Assembly (NCBI GenBank): GCA_902541695.1
Contig: CACBRT010000005.1
Location: forward strand, 1-56,469
Length of the DNA: 56,469 nucleotides
Reading direction: 5' to 3'
Origin: an uncultured Alphaproteobacteria bacterium
GTDB lineage: Bacteria > Pseudomonadota > Alphaproteobacteria > Rhodobacterales > Rhodobacteraceae
The notes under the pieces were generated by a model. That model was given only the letters and a program-made list of their open reading frames with translations. It ran no database searches and was not told the origin of the DNA. The position numbers and the translations under genes were made by a program. Shown here piece after piece: positions 15,844 through 25,090 of this stretch. Position 1 is the stretch's first letter. Each line of letters opens with the position of its first letter.

Positions 15844-17946
15844 ATGGAAATTGATTATAAAAATCCTGAAATCCCAAATCTGTGGAACAAAACAAAAGCT
15901 AAAGAAATGTCAGAAGTTGAAAAATTGATTTACCGTTCAAACATTTTAGGTGCTGACAAAAGAGTAACAAATTATGGTGGAGGAAATACATCTGCTAAAG
16001 TAATAGCAAAAGATCCATTAACCAATGATCAAGTAGAGGTTTTATGGGTAAAGGGATCAGGAGGAGATCTAGGTTCTATCGATAAATCTGGATTGGCTTC
16101 TCTTTATATGGAAAAGCTGAATGAATTAAAATCAATTTATAGAGGTGTTGAATTTGAAGATGAAATGGTTGGTTATTTACCTCATTGTACATACAATCTA
16201 AATAGCAGAGCTGCATCAATTGATACTCCTTTGCATGCTTATGTTCAAAGAAAACATGTTGACCATGTACATGCAGATTCTATCATTGCTATAGCAGCTT
16301 CAAAAAATTCAAAAGAATTAACTAAGCAAATATTTGGTGATGAAATTGGTTGGTTGCCGTGGAAAAGACCTGGCTTTGAACTTGGACTATGGATTGGAAA
16401 ATATAGTGAAAATAACCCATCCTCAAAGGGTGTTGTTCTGGAAAGTCATGGATTATTTACATGGGATGATGATGCTGAAAGATGTTATGAGATAACGATA
16501 GAAATTATTAATAAGTCTATAAGATGGTTTTCAGAAAAAATAGATAAGTCAAAAAATTTTGGTGGTAAAATATATAATCCTCTAGGTAAAACCTCACGAC
16601 AAAAAATAGTTCGTGAACTAATGCCCCGTATAAGAGGTTTGATTTCAAAAGATGAATTTAAAATAGGCCATTTTAATGATAGTGATGAAGTGTTAGAATT
16701 TGTTAATTCATCAAGATTAAAAGAACTTGGACCACTTGGTACTAGTTGTCCTGATCATTTTTTAAGAACCAAAATAAGGCCCCTTATTTTAGATGCAATT
16801 GACGAAGGCAATTTAGATAATGTAATTAAGAAACTTCCAAACCAATTAGAGGATTATAAAAAATATTACATTTCTTATTATGAAAGATGCAAATATTCAG
16901 ATAGCCCAAAAGTTAGAGATCCTTATCCCGTTGTTTATCTAATACCAGGAATAGGGATGATAACTTTTGCAAAAGATAAACCAACAGCAAGAATTTCAAG
17001 TGAGTTTTATGTCAATGCAATAAATGTGATGCGTGGAGCATCTTCTGTTTCTGAATATATGGGTTTACCAGAACAAGAAGCTTTTGATATTGAGTACTGG
17101 TTGTTAGAAGACTTAAAATTGCAGAGAATGCCAAAGGCAAAACCTATGGCTGGAAAAATTGCTTTAATTACGGGTGCAGCTGGAGGAATTGGTTCTGCTA
17201 TTGCAAATAAAGTTTTATCGGAAGGTGCGTGTGTAATCTTAACGGATAATGACGAAAATAATCTGAATAGAATAACAAATAATTTTCAGTCCAAATTTGG
17301 TGAGGATGTTGTTCATTCCATAATTATGGATGTCACAAATGAAGAATCAGTAACTAATGCATATAAAGTATCAGCTGAAATTTTTGGAGGTGTTGATTTA
17401 TTGTTTTCTAATGCTGGGATTTCTTCGTCTGCAAAAATAGAAGAAACCTCTTTAGAACTTTGGAACCAAAATATGTCAATATTATCCACTGGTTATTTCC
17501 TAGTTTCTAGAGAAGCAATAAAAATAATGTATTCCCAAAATTTGGGAGGATCCATAGTTTTTATTGCTTCTAAAAATGGCCTAACTGCTTCACCTCTAGC
17601 TTCAGCTTATTGCACTGCAAAAGCTAGTGAAATTCATTTGGCCAGGTGTTTGGCACTAGAAACTGCCCCATCAGATATAAGAGTAAACGTAATTAATCCT
17701 GATGCTGTACTTCAAGGATCAAAAATTTGGTCTGGAAAATGGCTTGATGAAAGGATGTCTGCTTATAACAAAAAAAATAAAGAGGAGTTGGAAGAACATT
17801 ATAAACAACGTTCTTTACTTAAGAAATCTGTTTTACCTGTAGATATCGCAGAGGCAGCCTACTTTATGGCATCAGATCTTTCTTCAAAATCAACAGGTAA
17901 TATTATCAACGTAGATTCTGGAAATATTCAATCGTTTACCAGGTAG
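15844..17946 (+). CDS. rhaEW: Bifunctional rhamnulose-1-phosphate aldolase / L-lactaldehyde dehydrogenase
   Basis: This roughly 700-residue fusion has a class II aldolase half followed by a short-chain dehydrogenase half. In the first 430 residues, TNYGGGNTSAKV, VKGSGGDLGS, the zinc histidines in DHVHADS and the ESHGLFTW segment mark the aldolase. TSCPDHFLRTK near 300 is typical of this fusion family. From about residue 440 the SDR half shows ITGAAGGIGSAIA, the SNAGIS strand and the YCTAK catalytic pair. It cleaves L-rhamnulose-1-phosphate and oxidises the resulting L-lactaldehyde to L-lactate, as in rhizobia and Bacillus. The frame is open from 15823, but ATG 15844 has an AGG-type ribosome site and matches the usual N-terminus. 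rhaI starts 7 bases after its stop. Confidence 0.92.
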   Translation: MEIDYKNPEIPNLWNKTKAKEMSEVEKLIYRSNILGADKRVTNYGGGNTSAKVIAKDPLTNDQVEVLWVKGSGGDLGSIDKSGLASLYMEKLNELKSIYRGVEFEDEMVGYLPHCTYNLNSRAASIDTPLHAYVQRKHVDHVHADSIIAIAASKNSKELTKQIFGDEIGWLPWKRPGFELGLWIGKYSENNPSSKGVVLESHGLFTWDDDAERCYEITIEIINKSIRWFSEKIDKSKNFGGKIYNPLGKTSRQKIVRELMPRIRGLISKDEFKIGHFNDSDEVLEFVNSSRLKELGPLGTSCPDHFLRTKIRPLILDAIDEGNLDNVIKKLPNQLEDYKKYYISYYERCKYSDSPKVRDPYPVVYLIPGIGMITFAKDKPTARISSEFYVNAINVMRGASSVSEYMGLPEQEAFDIEYWLLEDLKLQRMPKAKPMAGKIALITGAAGGIGSAIANKVLSEGACVILTDNDENNLNRITNNFQSKFGEDVVHSIIMDVTNEESVTNAYKVSAEIFGGVDLLFSNAGISSSAKIEETSLELWNQNMSILSTGYFLVSREAIKIMYSQNLGGSIVFIASKNGLTASPLASAYCTAKASEIHLARCLALETAPSDIRVNVINPDAVLQGSKIWSGKWLDERMSAYNKKNKEELEEHYKQRSLLKKSVLPVDIAEAAYFMASDLSSKSTGNIINVDSGNIQSFTR

Positions 17947-17952
17947 GAAAAA

Positions 17953-19245
17953 ATGTCTGAATTACTTATATCCAATGATTTAATTTCTCAGTGCAATGAA
18001 ATTAGTGCCAAATCACATAAAGAAGACTTTGAAAAATTAGCTTCTTTACTAGATAGAAATTGTTTATCCATTTCAGATTTGGTATCCAAAGCTTCAAATT
18101 ATAATGTTGCTATCCCATCCTGGGGTACTGGTACAGGCGGAACTAGATTTGCAAGATATCCTGGAAGAGGAGAACCACGAGATATATTTGATAAAGTAGA
18201 TGATTGTTCGGTAATTAACCAATTAAGTGCGTGTACTCCATCGATATCAATACATATTCCATGGGACAGACCAAAGGACCCCAATAAACTCAAAGACTAT
18301 GCCCAAAATAGAGGCATGAGTTTTGATGCTATGAATTCAAATACTTTTCAAGATCAATTAGGTCAAAAGCATTCTTATAAATATGGAAGTCTTTCCAATA
18401 CCGATCTAGATATTAGGAATCAGGCAATTGAACTCAATATTGAATGTATTGAATTAGGTAAAATATTAGGATCCAAAGCATTAACTGTTTGGATCGGTGA
18501 TGGCTCTAACTTTCCAGGACAAAGTAACTTTCAGAAATCATTTGAAAGATATTTAGATTCTACCTCAAAAATATATGCAAATTTACCAGATGATTGGCTG
18601 ATGTTCTTAGAACACAAAATTTATGAACCTGCTTTTTATTCAACAGTCATTCAAGATTGGGGTTCAAATTATTTAGCAGCCACAGAATTAGGTAATAAAG
18701 CACAATGTTTGGTAGATTTAGGGCATCATGCACCTACTGTAAATATTGAAATGATTGTTTCAAGACTTATACAATTTAAAAAATTAGGTGGTTTTCATTT
18801 TAATGATTCCAAATATGGGGATGATGATTTAGATAGCGGATCAATTAATCCTTATCAATTATTTTTAGTTTTTAATGAATTGGTTCAAGCTAATTTGGAA
18901 GATCCAAATTTTAAACCTGCTTTTATGTTAGATCAATCTCATAATGTAACTGACCCAATTGAAAGTTTGATAATTAGCGCAATTGAAACTCAACGGGCAT
19001 TCATTCAAGCTCTAATAGTTGATAGAGAAGCCCTTAAAGTTGCTCAAGAAGAAAACGATGCCTTGATGGCCTCAGAAATTTTAAAAAATGCTTTTAGAAC
19101 AGATGTAACTCCAATCTTAGAGAAAGCTAGATTAAATTCAAATGGACCAATCGACCCCTTAAATTGCTACAGAAAATCAAAATATCGTTCAAATGTTTCA
19201 GAAGTTCGTCCAATTATAGCGTCCGGTTCATCTGGGATAGTTTAG
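17953..19245 (+). CDS. rhaI: L-rhamnose isomerase, RhaI type
   Basis: This 430-residue TIM-barrel isomerase converts L-rhamnose to L-rhamnulose and belongs to the rhizobial/Pseudomonas stutzeri-type family, which is distinct from E. coli RhaA. Seen are SWGTGTGGTRFARYPG near residue 55, HIPWDRP near 98, FDAMNSNTFQDQ near 125 and metal-site residues in FLEHKIYEPAF near 215. LVDLGHHAP is near 255 and the HFNDSKYGDDDLDSGS block near 280. The length is typical. It has a TAGGAAA ribosome site next to the stop of the upstream fusion gene. It is the only rhamnose isomerase in the window, so both aldolases and all kinases would depend on it for rhamnulose. Confidence 0.93.
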   Translation: MSELLISNDLISQCNEISAKSHKEDFEKLASLLDRNCLSISDLVSKASNYNVAIPSWGTGTGGTRFARYPGRGEPRDIFDKVDDCSVINQLSACTPSISIHIPWDRPKDPNKLKDYAQNRGMSFDAMNSNTFQDQLGQKHSYKYGSLSNTDLDIRNQAIELNIECIELGKILGSKALTVWIGDGSNFPGQSNFQKSFERYLDSTSKIYANLPDDWLMFLEHKIYEPAFYSTVIQDWGSNYLAATELGNKAQCLVDLGHHAPTVNIEMIVSRLIQFKKLGGFHFNDSKYGDDDLDSGSINPYQLFLVFNELVQANLEDPNFKPAFMLDQSHNVTDPIESLIISAIETQRAFIQALIVDREALKVAQEENDALMASEILKNAFRTDVTPILEKARLNSNGPIDPLNCYRKSKYRSNVSEVRPIIASGSSGIV

Positions 19246-19258
19246 ACATTTAAAAATT

Positions 19259-20221
19259 ATGTCTAACTCCAAACTTTATAACCGAGAATTCCTTGATTTT
19301 TCTTACAGATTAGGAAATGACCCTTTACAAGTTCAAGGGGCAGGAGGAAATACATCAATTAAAAATGAAAATTCTATGTGGGTAAAAGCCTCTGGAAAAG
19401 AGCTATCGAATTCACTTTCAGAAAATATATTTGTACCAGTTAACATTAATTTGATTAGGAATAATGTTTCTTCCGATAACGATCAAGATATAATGAAAGC
19501 TGTTATGGATAAAAATATAAAGTTGAGGCCGTCTATTGAAACAACTTTCCATGCCTGCCTAAATTGGTCAGTTGTAGCTCATACTCACTCTGTATCAACA
19601 TTAGTGCATGCAATAAGTGAAAAAGGTATAAAAATAGCAAAAAAAAAATTAAATGATATTCCTTTTTCTGTTATTAAATATATAAAGCCCGGTATAGATC
19701 TGACAAAAGAAATTATGGGTAACTTAAATCCTAAAACTCAGGTTTTGATTTTAAAAAATCATGGGTTAATATGTTGTGGAAATAGTGTCAAGGAAGTTTC
19801 CTACTTAATTCGTACAGTAGAACATAGACTTAAAATGCCCATTATAAGAAAAATAGATCAATTATTTAAATCAGAAAATATTCCAAACTATAAATTATCT
19901 CCAGAAAGCTGGATTGCTTATGATGATCATACTATTGATATAGTTTCTTCTGGCTCCTATTATCCTGATCATGTTGTTTTTTTAGGCCCAAAAATATCTT
20001 TTGAGCCCACGAAAACGAGTCCCATTTTTTTAAAAAAAAGAATTGGGATTTTTATAAAATCAAAAGCATCTAGAACACAAAAATCTATGCTTCAATGTTT
20101 ATCTAATATTCTTTTAAGACTTCCACTCGATTGGCTTCCTGAACCTATTGGTGAAAAGGCCGAAGCCGAACTTTTGGATTGGGATGCTGAAAAATATAGA
20201 AAAGCCTTAAGTACTGATTAA
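19259..20221 (+). CDS. Class II aldolase/adducin-domain protein, relative of the RhaEW aldolase half
   Basis: The 320-residue protein has QGAGGNTSIKN near residue 25, WVKASGKEL near 45, a zinc HTH pair in WSVVAHTHSVST near 115 and ILKNHGLICCG near 170. All of these are active-site features of class II aldolases. After the catalytic domain it continues with a segment containing YYPDHVVFLGPK near 240. This resembles the region after the aldolase core in the 700-residue fusion, so it is probably derived from the same branch without the dehydrogenase half. It follows rhaI by 13 bases and its stop directly abuts the ATG of the next kinase gene. The substrate, probably a ketose-1-phosphate, is unknown. 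Confidence 0.82.
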   Translation: MSNSKLYNREFLDFSYRLGNDPLQVQGAGGNTSIKNENSMWVKASGKELSNSLSENIFVPVNINLIRNNVSSDNDQDIMKAVMDKNIKLRPSIETTFHACLNWSVVAHTHSVSTLVHAISEKGIKIAKKKLNDIPFSVIKYIKPGIDLTKEIMGNLNPKTQVLILKNHGLICCGNSVKEVSYLIRTVEHRLKMPIIRKIDQLFKSENIPNYKLSPESWIAYDDHTIDIVSSGSYYPDHVVFLGPKISFEPTKTSPIFLKKRIGIFIKSKASRTQKSMLQCLSNILLRLPLDWLPEPIGEKAEAELLDWDAEKYRKALSTD

Positions 20222-21502
20222 ATGACTCTCTCCTTAGGTATAGACATTGGTACTTCTGGTGTGAAAACTGCAACCCTAAATGCTAAAGGTGAAATATTTA
20301 GTACTTCAAATATTACACATGTAAACCAAAATACTGATAAAATTAATCCTTCTATCTGGTGGGAAACAGTAAAACACGCTATTAAATTGAATCTTGTTAA
20401 TCTCAAAAATAAAGGGATACATTCATCTGAAATAAAAAAGTTAGCAGTAGATGGGACTTCTGGAACAATATTACTGGCAAATGAAAGGTTAAAACCTGTT
20501 ACTAGAGCACTTATGTACAATAGTTCTGGTTTTATCAAAGAAGCAAAAGTTATTGAAAAATATTCACCTGAACAACATATCGCTAAGGGTCAAAACTCAA
20601 CTTTAGCTAGAGCACTCAAATTAATACAAGAAGATAAAAAAGGGGAGGCTAAGTTTTTAATGCACCAAGCTGATTTTATCGTAGCTAATTTTTTAAAAAA
20701 AGGTGGTTTCTCAGATCATAACAATACTCTTAAGTTAGGATATGACATTGAAAATAACTATTGGCCTAAATGGATATTTAAAACAGGTATGAAAAAAATC
20801 TTGTTGCCCAAAGTATTTCCTGTCGGAACTAAACTTGGAATATTAAATGAAACTGTAGCCGTAGAACTTGGTTTAGATAAAAATATCTCTATCTACGCCG
20901 GAACCACTGATAGCAATGCTGGATTTTTGTCTTGTGCAAATTTTGAAGAGGGGTCAGCAGTAACTTCTTTAGGAAGTACTTTAGCTATAAAAGTATTATC
21001 CAAAAATAAAATTGAGAATCCAAAAATTGGTCTTTATTCTCATAAATTAGGAAATTATTGGCTCGCTGGGGGCGCGTCAAATACTGGTGGTGATGTTTTA
21101 AAAAAATTTTTTAATGAAAATCAATTAATAAATTTAAGTAAAAAAATAAATGCAAGTTGTTCAAGTGGACTAGAATATTATCCATTATTAAAAATGGGGG
21201 AGAGATTTCCAATTAATGATCCAAATCTAAAGCCTTGTATAACACCTAGACCCCAAAGTGATATTTTGTTTCTTCATGGATTATTTGAATCTATGGCTAG
21301 AATAGAAAAAAAATCATATGAAGCTATTTTGAAATTGGGTGGTATTTTTCCAAACCACATTTTAACTGTTGGTGGCGGTGCTAATAACAAAGTATGGGAG
21401 AAAATTAGGACAAATATTATTAAAACAAAAATCTCATCTGGAAAAAATATAGAGGCAGCTATTGGAACTGCCAAAATTCCTTTTTTATTTGATATAAAAT
21501 GA
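20222..21502 (+). CDS. FGGY-family kinase, D-ribulokinase-like short form
   Basis: This 426-residue sugar kinase has the N-terminal loop LGIDIGTSGVKTATL, the block DGTSGTILL near residue 78, the catalytic aspartate in YAGTTDSNAGFL near 225, SLGSTLAIK near 247 and GGGANNKVWEKI near 385. The DGTSGT block and the short length resemble the plant/cyanobacterial D-ribulose (SHB17/XK-1-like) kinases more than RhaK or xylulokinase. Its ATG follows the aldolase stop without a gap, a strong sign of coupled translation and a joint pathway. It is the last gene of the rightward operon. Substrate choice between ribulose and another ketose is open. Confidence 0.8.
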   Translation: MTLSLGIDIGTSGVKTATLNAKGEIFSTSNITHVNQNTDKINPSIWWETVKHAIKLNLVNLKNKGIHSSEIKKLAVDGTSGTILLANERLKPVTRALMYNSSGFIKEAKVIEKYSPEQHIAKGQNSTLARALKLIQEDKKGEAKFLMHQADFIVANFLKKGGFSDHNNTLKLGYDIENNYWPKWIFKTGMKKILLPKVFPVGTKLGILNETVAVELGLDKNISIYAGTTDSNAGFLSCANFEEGSAVTSLGSTLAIKVLSKNKIENPKIGLYSHKLGNYWLAGGASNTGGDVLKKFFNENQLINLSKKINASCSSGLEYYPLLKMGERFPINDPNLKPCITPRPQSDILFLHGLFESMARIEKKSYEAILKLGGIFPNHILTVGGGANNKVWEKIRTNIIKTKISSGKNIEAAIGTAKIPFLFDIK

Positions 21503-22018
21503 CATCTTTTTTATATTTAAAATTTTTATCAAACTTATTTGAATATCCTATGCCTCTATAAAATAAATTTTGAGATAAAACTTTTTAAGTAAAAATTAAA
21601 ACAAGCTATTAAATTATTAAAATTTTTTTATAGGTCATAATACAATTCATAATGAAGAAACTGTTCTATATTGTTCTCGATAATACCAACACCATACTCT
21701 TAAATTTTAAATGGCATAAATATATAAAATGTAATGATTGACACTAATCTAAATTTTAATTTTATTTTAACACAGCAGAAAATTATAATTACCCTGTAAT
21801 TTAAGGTCTTAGATTAGTTTATTTTTTAAAATATATCATAAAAATAAATATCTAAAAAATTAATCAAATAATATTTTAGATCTATAAAGGCATAATTAGT
21901 AATTTATTAAAGATTTCTAATTGTATTAAGAATTAATAATAAATTTATATATTATTTAACCAGGTCATTAAATCATAATGTATAAAAAGAGAAAATTGAA
22001 TAATTTTATTATAAATTT
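21503..22018. other. 516-base intergenic region between sugar island and glycosyltransferase cassette
   Basis: No reading frame with coding character is visible. ACTAATCTAA at 21743-21752 and its exact reverse complement TTAGATTAGT at 21809-21818 form a 10-bp inverted repeat with a 56-base interior, followed by a T-rich stretch. This could be the stem of a transcript structure. The rest is A/T homopolymer-rich. The two flanking operons converge here, so terminators are expected, but no compact GC-rich hairpin is visible. Confidence 0.45.
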
Positions 22019-24139
22019 TTACAAGCTTTTAGTTTCAAACCAATTAAATTTTTCTACTAAGGTGCTTATAGCATAGCTATCTAAGTCAATATTAAATCCA
22101 TTATAGTTTAGTTGGTAAGGGCATTTTATATTTATATTAAGTACTTCTTTACTTAAAACATTAAATCCAGTTTTATCAATTACTTCTTCAATAAATTTTG
22201 AATTGTAATAAATACTCCTATAGTTTTCATATCCTTTTATTTTAAGAAAATTAATTAATTCATTTTCAAAATTTTCTAAATTAAATTCTTTTTTATCAAA
22301 TGCTTTAAATGTCATTTCCAGATGCAACCATGGTTTGGAAGATTTTTTTTCTTTATTCTCCATAAAAGAAAAACTATTAGTCCATCCATAAGGACCTAAA
22401 AAAAATAGCGCAGAATGAAATAATAATTTAGCACCTATTTTCATAAAAGAATAAATTATCTTAAGTTTTTTAAATAGTGCTTCAATATCATTACTGTAAT
22501 CAAAAAAAATAATTAAATCATAAGTTTGTTCTGATTTTGAAAAAAATCTAAGATCCTCCAAATCTTTATTAATATAAAAAGTACAATTTTTATATTTATC
22601 CTTTAGCAATCTTATTCCTTGAGTGGTTCCTCCAATAATTAATATCTTCATATTTTTGAATGTAGAATTAAATGAAATTTGGGCAGTTATAAAATCTAAT
22701 TCATAATTAACAGTAGTATTAGGTTTAATGGGTTTAAGAAGTTTCAATTTGAAATTTAAATTTTTAAATTGAAGACAATTTTTTTTATGTAAACTAAAAT
22801 TGTGGTTAATTTTGATTAATTTATATCCAGGAATTTTTATGTCTTTATCTTTAATTTTATGTAATATTAAGTCATAATTACCATTTTGACGTTTAATTTG
22901 GTTATTTGTTATTAAAATCGTAGTATTAAAAATTCCTTCTTTTTTCTTTATTGTTTCTGATTGATTAGTACCTAGATATTCTACAGAAATATTTTCAAAA
23001 TTATTTAAATAAGTAAAACTATTTGTATTCCAACCTTCAATTTCAATTTTGACATTTGAACTAATTCGAATACATTCCTGAATTGTTTGATATACAATAA
23101 GATTATCCCAATTTAAATTTTTATCCTTTAATTTAATTTTAGATAATTTATTAAAAGAGGTGGTAAGAAAAAGAGGATCAATTTTTTTTGAATTAATTAA
23201 ATTCCAGAATTCCTCTAAAACAATTGCTCTACTTAAAGTATTATTATATTTATTATGAGCCTTTAAAGCTGTTTCGTAACGAAGATCAGAATTATTTATA
23301 AATTTCTTTAGAATTGAAATAGCTTCTGTAGGAGACGAAAAGGTTGGTACTTCATCTTCTGAAAAAATCTTATTATATCCAGTATTCTCACAAAGTTTGT
23401 TCGCAACTAAAACACCTCCAGCACCAGGGACTTGAAACCACCTCCCATTCATGTCTCCATTTAAGCTTATATTTAATGTTAAAGCATTTTGATTATAAAC
23501 ATCAAAAACTCTATTTTTGGATATGGAGATATATTTTAGAGGTAATAAACTATCTTCAATGATACTTAAGTACATATTACGATTAATATGAAATTTTGAA
23601 GTCTGTCCAATGTGTACAATTTTTTTTTCTGGGTTTAATAATGGTTTGATTAATTTTTCCTGAGATTTTAAGCCAGGAAACCAATAATTTTTTCTGGGGT
23701 TTACATCTTCAAAAATATTTACCAACCTTCGATCTCCAGAAATAACAAAATCAAAATTTTCTTGCAATGCATAATGAACATTTTTTTCTATTGATCTGTG
23801 TAAATGATGACAATCACCTACTAACATCACCTTAATACCATCAAAGCATTTGATATTTGTTAACTTATTACCAAAATTATCAAACCAACATATCAATATA
23901 TCTGGATAAAAAATGTCTGAAACTTTTTCTAGTATTGGTTCTAAATTTGTTGTTCCACTTTTTACTAATATTTTTTTTTTTATAAACTTGTTAGTTGAGT
24001 TATTTTCAATTTCTTGAACATTTTGCAAATCAGGACTAATAACTATCATTTGTTCAGAAAAATAAGGAATTGGCCAATAACTTTCTGGTGCAAAATGGTA
24101 GTATAGTATTTTTGCATTGGTATTGTTAAAACTGTTCAT
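22019..24139 (-). CDS. CgeB-like glycosyltransferase with C-terminal Rossmann/methyltransferase-like region
   Basis: This is a 706-residue protein. The first roughly 320 residues follow the CgeB/DUF3880 glycosyltransferase layout: PDILICWFDNFG near 80, VMLVGDCHHLHRS near 105, FDFVISGDRR near 130 and KIVHIGQTSKFHINR near 170. The conserved GDMNGRWFQVPGAGGVLVAN sits near 230. After a poorly recognisable middle part, a segment from about residue 490 looks like a nucleotide-binding fold (MKILIIGGTTQGIRLL, then TYDLIIFFDYSNDI). It resembles a degenerate SAM-dependent methyltransferase. The gene stands alone, divergent from the cupin-sulfotransferase operon across 287 bases. Donor and acceptor are unknown; decoration of a surface glycan is the natural guess. 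Confidence 0.7.
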   Translation of the reverse strand: MNSFNNTNAKILYYHFAPESYWPIPYFSEQMIVISPDLQNVQEIENNSTNKFIKKKILVKSGTTNLEPILEKVSDIFYPDILICWFDNFGNKLTNIKCFDGIKVMLVGDCHHLHRSIEKNVHYALQENFDFVISGDRRLVNIFEDVNPRKNYWFPGLKSQEKLIKPLLNPEKKIVHIGQTSKFHINRNMYLSIIEDSLLPLKYISISKNRVFDVYNQNALTLNISLNGDMNGRWFQVPGAGGVLVANKLCENTGYNKIFSEDEVPTFSSPTEAISILKKFINNSDLRYETALKAHNKYNNTLSRAIVLEEFWNLINSKKIDPLFLTTSFNKLSKIKLKDKNLNWDNLIVYQTIQECIRISSNVKIEIEGWNTNSFTYLNNFENISVEYLGTNQSETIKKKEGIFNTTILITNNQIKRQNGNYDLILHKIKDKDIKIPGYKLIKINHNFSLHKKNCLQFKNLNFKLKLLKPIKPNTTVNYELDFITAQISFNSTFKNMKILIIGGTTQGIRLLKDKYKNCTFYINKDLEDLRFFSKSEQTYDLIIFFDYSNDIEALFKKLKIIYSFMKIGAKLLFHSALFFLGPYGWTNSFSFMENKEKKSSKPWLHLEMTFKAFDKKEFNLENFENELINFLKIKGYENYRSIYYNSKFIEEVIDKTGFNVLSKEVLNINIKCPYQLNYNGFNIDLDSYAISTLVEKFNWFETKSL

Positions 24140-24426
24140 TAACCCAAACTTAAATTTTATAAAATTAATATATTTTCAATTATTAATAAAGAAAAAAACT
24201 TATTTTACTTAAATTTTTACCAGTTTGAAAAAATAGATAAGAGTATGATTTAATGGTAAAAATATTTATTTTTTATTGAAATAACTCATTAAATTATATA
24301 TATTGAATTAATTTAACGTTCTTAATAATATTATAAACATTATTAAAAAAATCTTGGATTTCTACTATATGCTCAAATTCTGGCCACTTTTTTGCATTAA
24401 ACAATCATAATCAAATTGAAAGTATA

Positions 24427-25086
24427 ATGTTAAACAATCTAAATAATAAATCAGATATTTCTAAAATTTATGGTGCAAATTATTTTGAACCTGATGTAAA
24501 ATTTATTAAATGCTCATTGTCTAACGATTTATATTATTATAAATGTTTTATTGGAGACCATACAGTTGAAGTAGAAGCAGGAGATTGTGTTTATTGGATT
24601 TCAGATAATGGTGAAATAGCGTATCTAGAAAGAGGTCCATCTGTCATTAAATCAAAAAATTGTGCAACTGTTATTAGAGGTTATATGCCTGAAAATAAGA
24701 GTTGTGAAATTAAGACTATGACTACTTTACCTTATATAAATGGTTGTTCCACTAAACAAATTTTTCCGGCAGAGCGTTTAGGTGATCCCACATTGCAAAT
24801 GTTATATATGCCTCCTTTCACATCAGAACAAGCCCATCATATTCATTCCACTGTTAGAGTTGTTTATGTGAAATCTGGACAAGGTTATAGCATAGTAGGA
24901 ATGGAGGATAAGTCAGTTAAAGAAGAACTTTACAGGGGTAAAGTTATTGTCCTGGAAAAGATGTGCCCACATCATTTTGTAACTGAAAATCAACCATTAA
25001 CAGTTGTTCCTTTGCATGTTTGGAGTTCAGTGCAAGGTATGGAACACGATCATCCAATGTTTAATGGAACCCATCAAATAGGCTAA
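24427..25086 (+). CDS. Cupin-fold protein of unknown function
   Basis: This is a 219-residue protein with two beta-rich halves. The second holds a cupin motif: QAHHIHSTVRVVYVKSGQG near residue 137 supplies closely spaced histidines plus a following acidic/basic sheet, and CPHHFVTENQPLTVVPLHVW near 178 supplies the second histidine cluster, so a metal site is likely. MLYMPPFTSEQ just before is typical of sugar- or small-molecule-binding cupins. It is the first gene of a tight operon; the sulfotransferase gene starts 4 bases after its stop. It could be an isomerase/epimerase or an oxygenase acting on the same metabolite as the sulfotransferase and ATP-grasp enzyme. I do not recognise a specific family. 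Confidence 0.65.
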   Translation: MLNNLNNKSDISKIYGANYFEPDVKFIKCSLSNDLYYYKCFIGDHTVEVEAGDCVYWISDNGEIAYLERGPSVIKSKNCATVIRGYMPENKSCEIKTMTTLPYINGCSTKQIFPAERLGDPTLQMLYMPPFTSEQAHHIHSTVRVVYVKSGQGYSIVGMEDKSVKEELYRGKVIVLEKMCPHHFVTENQPLTVVPLHVWSSVQGMEHDHPMFNGTHQIG

Positions 25087-25090
25087 AATT

